From assembly GCA_958421035.1 (NCBI GenBank), contig CATZKS010000041.1:1-16138 (forward strand): DNA of 16,138 bases, in the 5' to 3' direction. Numbering within the stretch: the stretch's first letter is position 1; each line of letters starts with the position of its first letter. Of the stretch, positions 14,472 to 16,138 are shown piece after piece. This DNA is from an uncultured Collinsella sp. GTDB lineage: Bacteria; Actinomycetota; Coriobacteriia; Coriobacteriales; Coriobacteriaceae. The notes under the pieces are model-generated. The model was given only the letters and a program-made list of their open reading frames with translations. It searched no databases and had not been told where the DNA came from. The position numbers and the translations under genes were made by a program.

Positions 14472-16088
14472 TTACTGCTCCTTCTCAATTGCGTTTTCGA
14501 CCTTGTCGCGCATCTCGGCGACCTTCATGCCAAAGATGATCTGGATATTATTGCCGTTGCGGTTGATGCCGCTGTTGGGCACGTGGTTGATGAGGTCCTC
14601 ATTGATGAGGTCCGGGTTCTTAACGTTCACGCGGAGACGCGTAAAGCAGTTCTCGAGCTCCTCGATGTTGTCCTTGCCACCAAGACCTGCGACCAGGTCG
14701 GCAATACCTGCATCGACGCCCTCTGCGGGAGCTGCGGCAACAGCGCCCTGCTTCACCGCGACAGACGCGGCGGCCTCGCCCTCGGCAACGGACTCCGCGA
14801 GCTCGGACTCCTCCTCGCGACCAGGCGTGTGGAGGTTGAGCTTCTTGATGAGGAAGGTGAAGAGGAAGAAGTACAGAGCGGCGTTGACGACTCCAAGCAC
14901 CAGCATAACCGGCCAGTTGGTCTTGTCGACACCCAGGACCAGGTTGGAAACCACGATGTTGATGATGCCGCCTGCAGTCGAAGCGGGCACGGAGAGGACC
15001 TTGAGCAGGACCAGGAAGATGCCGGAAAGAACCGAGTGAACGACAAAGAGCACGGGAGCGGCAAAGACAAAGAGGAAGTCCATGGGCTCGGTGACACAGG
15101 AGAGCACGGCGGTGATGATCAGCGGGATGATAACGGCCTTGGTCTTATCCTTGTTCCCCTTGTAAGCGGTGACGATAAAGGCGAGACCGATACCGATGTA
15201 GGGCCACAGGTTGTTGAAGGTGTAGCTGTTGAAGTAGGTGCTATCGGAGAAGGGCTGGCCCGTCATTGCCATCTCGGCGACACGGATGGGATAGGCACCG
15301 GCGATAACCTGATCGCCCAGCGTCAGGGTGCCGCCCACATCGGAGAACTGGAACGGGGTGTAGATGAGGTGGTGCAGACCGGTGGGAACGAGCAGCTTGT
15401 TGAGCATGCCGTAGATAAACAGGCCGATGTTGCCCGACTCCTTAATGATACCGGCAACGGAGGAGATGGCACCCTGAACCGGAGGCCAAACGATGCAGAA
15501 CCCAGCGCCCATGATCCAGGAAATGATGATCATGATCAGGAACGGGAAGCGAACGCCCGAGAACATCGAAAGGGCAATGGGGAACTGCTTGTTCGAGTAC
15601 TTGTTGAACACGGCACCGGTGATGCAACCGAGAATAATGCCGCCGAACACGCCGGTATCGAGCACCTGGATGCCCATAACGGTGGCCTGGCCGGTTCCGG
15701 TAAGACCGAGCATGCCGCTCGCATCGGCAAGAGAGCCGGTGGCGTTGAGCACGATGTTGTTAGCCTGCAGGAACAGGAAGAACGACATCAGGGCAATCAG
15801 CGAAGCATGGCCCTTGTTCTTCTTTGCCATGGCGCCGGCGATGCCCACGCAGAACAGAATCGAGAGGTTGTTGATGATAAACATCAGCGACTGATAGACA
15901 ACGGCGCCCACAAGCTGGAACGGACCGGAGCCCAGTACGGGGACCAAAGCGCAGATGGTCTTGTTGGTCAGAATGATGCCCACGATGAGCAGGATGCCGG
16001 CAACCGAGAGATACATCATCGGCTGAACGATCGACTTCGCGAACACCTCCAACGGCGCTTTGAAATTGAACTTCTTTTTTGCGGTCAT
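14472..16088 (-). CDS. PTS alpha-glucoside transporter, EIICB (MalX/GlvC-like)
   Basis: This is a 538-residue inner-membrane PTS permease. The EIIC domain (about 1-420) has around ten hydrophobic segments, the motif PTGLHHLIYTPFQFSDVGG (235-253) and the TEP motif at 333-335. An Ala/Glu-rich linker (about 424-458) leads to the EIIB domain (459-538), whose phosphorylated cysteine is C481 in ENCFTRLRVNV. No EIIA domain is present. The ATG at 16088 has GGGGAG 7 nt upstream; a TTG at 16115 would also keep the frame open but has no separate ribosome site. Alpha-glucoside specificity is inferred from the coupled GH4 enzyme and overall resemblance to maltose/glucoside EIICB proteins. Its promoter is beyond or at the right edge of the window. 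Confidence 0.92.
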   Translation of the reverse strand: MTAKKKFNFKAPLEVFAKSIVQPMMYLSVAGILLIVGIILTNKTICALVPVLGSGPFQLVGAVVYQSLMFIINNLSILFCVGIAGAMAKKNKGHASLIALMSFFLFLQANNIVLNATGSLADASGMLGLTGTGQATVMGIQVLDTGVFGGIILGCITGAVFNKYSNKQFPIALSMFSGVRFPFLIMIIISWIMGAGFCIVWPPVQGAISSVAGIIKESGNIGLFIYGMLNKLLVPTGLHHLIYTPFQFSDVGGTLTLGDQVIAGAYPIRVAEMAMTGQPFSDSTYFNSYTFNNLWPYIGIGLAFIVTAYKGNKDKTKAVIIPLIITAVLSCVTEPMDFLFVFAAPVLFVVHSVLSGIFLVLLKVLSVPASTAGGIINIVVSNLVLGVDKTNWPVMLVLGVVNAALYFFLFTFLIKKLNLHTPGREEESELAESVAEGEAAASVAVKQGAVAAAPAEGVDAGIADLVAGLGGKDNIEELENCFTRLRVNVKNPDLINEDLINHVPNSGINRNGNNIQIIFGMKVAEMRDKVENAIEKEQ

Positions 16089-16138
16089 AGCGGTACTCCC
16101 CTTCCTTTTCCGCAAATTAAGACAGACGTGCCCTGGAC

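Overview
The window looks like a chromosomal segment from a high-GC, anaerobic, sugar-fermenting gut Actinomycetota of the Coriobacteriia, most likely Collinsella or a close relative. This is inferred from the mix of PTS sugar operons, an [FeFe] hydrogenase and a GC-rich codon pattern; no marker gene confirms it. I see no rRNA, tRNA, CRISPR array, insertion sequence or phage gene.

Layout, left to right. (1) 1-1226, plus strand: the 3' part of a YgiQ-type radical SAM gene with a Gly/Lys/Arg-rich tail. (2) 1353-5359: a beta-glucoside locus. A GH1 6-phospho-beta-glucosidase and an EIIBC permease form a minus-strand operon that faces a divergent AraC-type regulator. Its base composition looks lower in GC than its flanks. 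(3) 5368-6669: a minus-strand pair of a RelB/DinJ-like antitoxin gene (no toxin visible) and a CPBP intramembrane protease gene. A dyad-rich upstream region precedes them, and an imperfect tandem repeat lies across their junction. (4) 6754-12829: a tightly packed minus-strand operon. It encodes a NuoF-stub/GltD-like flavin oxidoreductase, a complete multi-cluster [FeFe] hydrogenase, a Tat/lipobox-type ABC substrate-binding lipoprotein, and a single-chain permease-ATPase fusion. Its leader holds three inverted repeats. (5) 13016-16088: an alpha-glucoside operon on the minus strand, with an EIICB permease followed by a GH4 6-phospho-alpha-glucosidase and ended by a perfect 16-bp stem terminator.

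How the parts work together. Two PTS permeases import and phosphorylate alpha- and beta-glucosides, and family-specific 6-phosphoglycosidases then cleave them to glucose-6-phosphate for glycolysis. Neither permease carries an EIIA domain, so a shared EIIA elsewhere is implied. The hydrogenase operon can dispose of fermentation electrons as H2, or take them up. The flavin subunit resembles the glutamate-synthase-linked (group A2) arrangement rather than the classical HydABC trimer. The least explained feature is the apparent co-transcription of this hydrogenase with a compact, fused ABC importer of unknown ligand, behind a structured leader.
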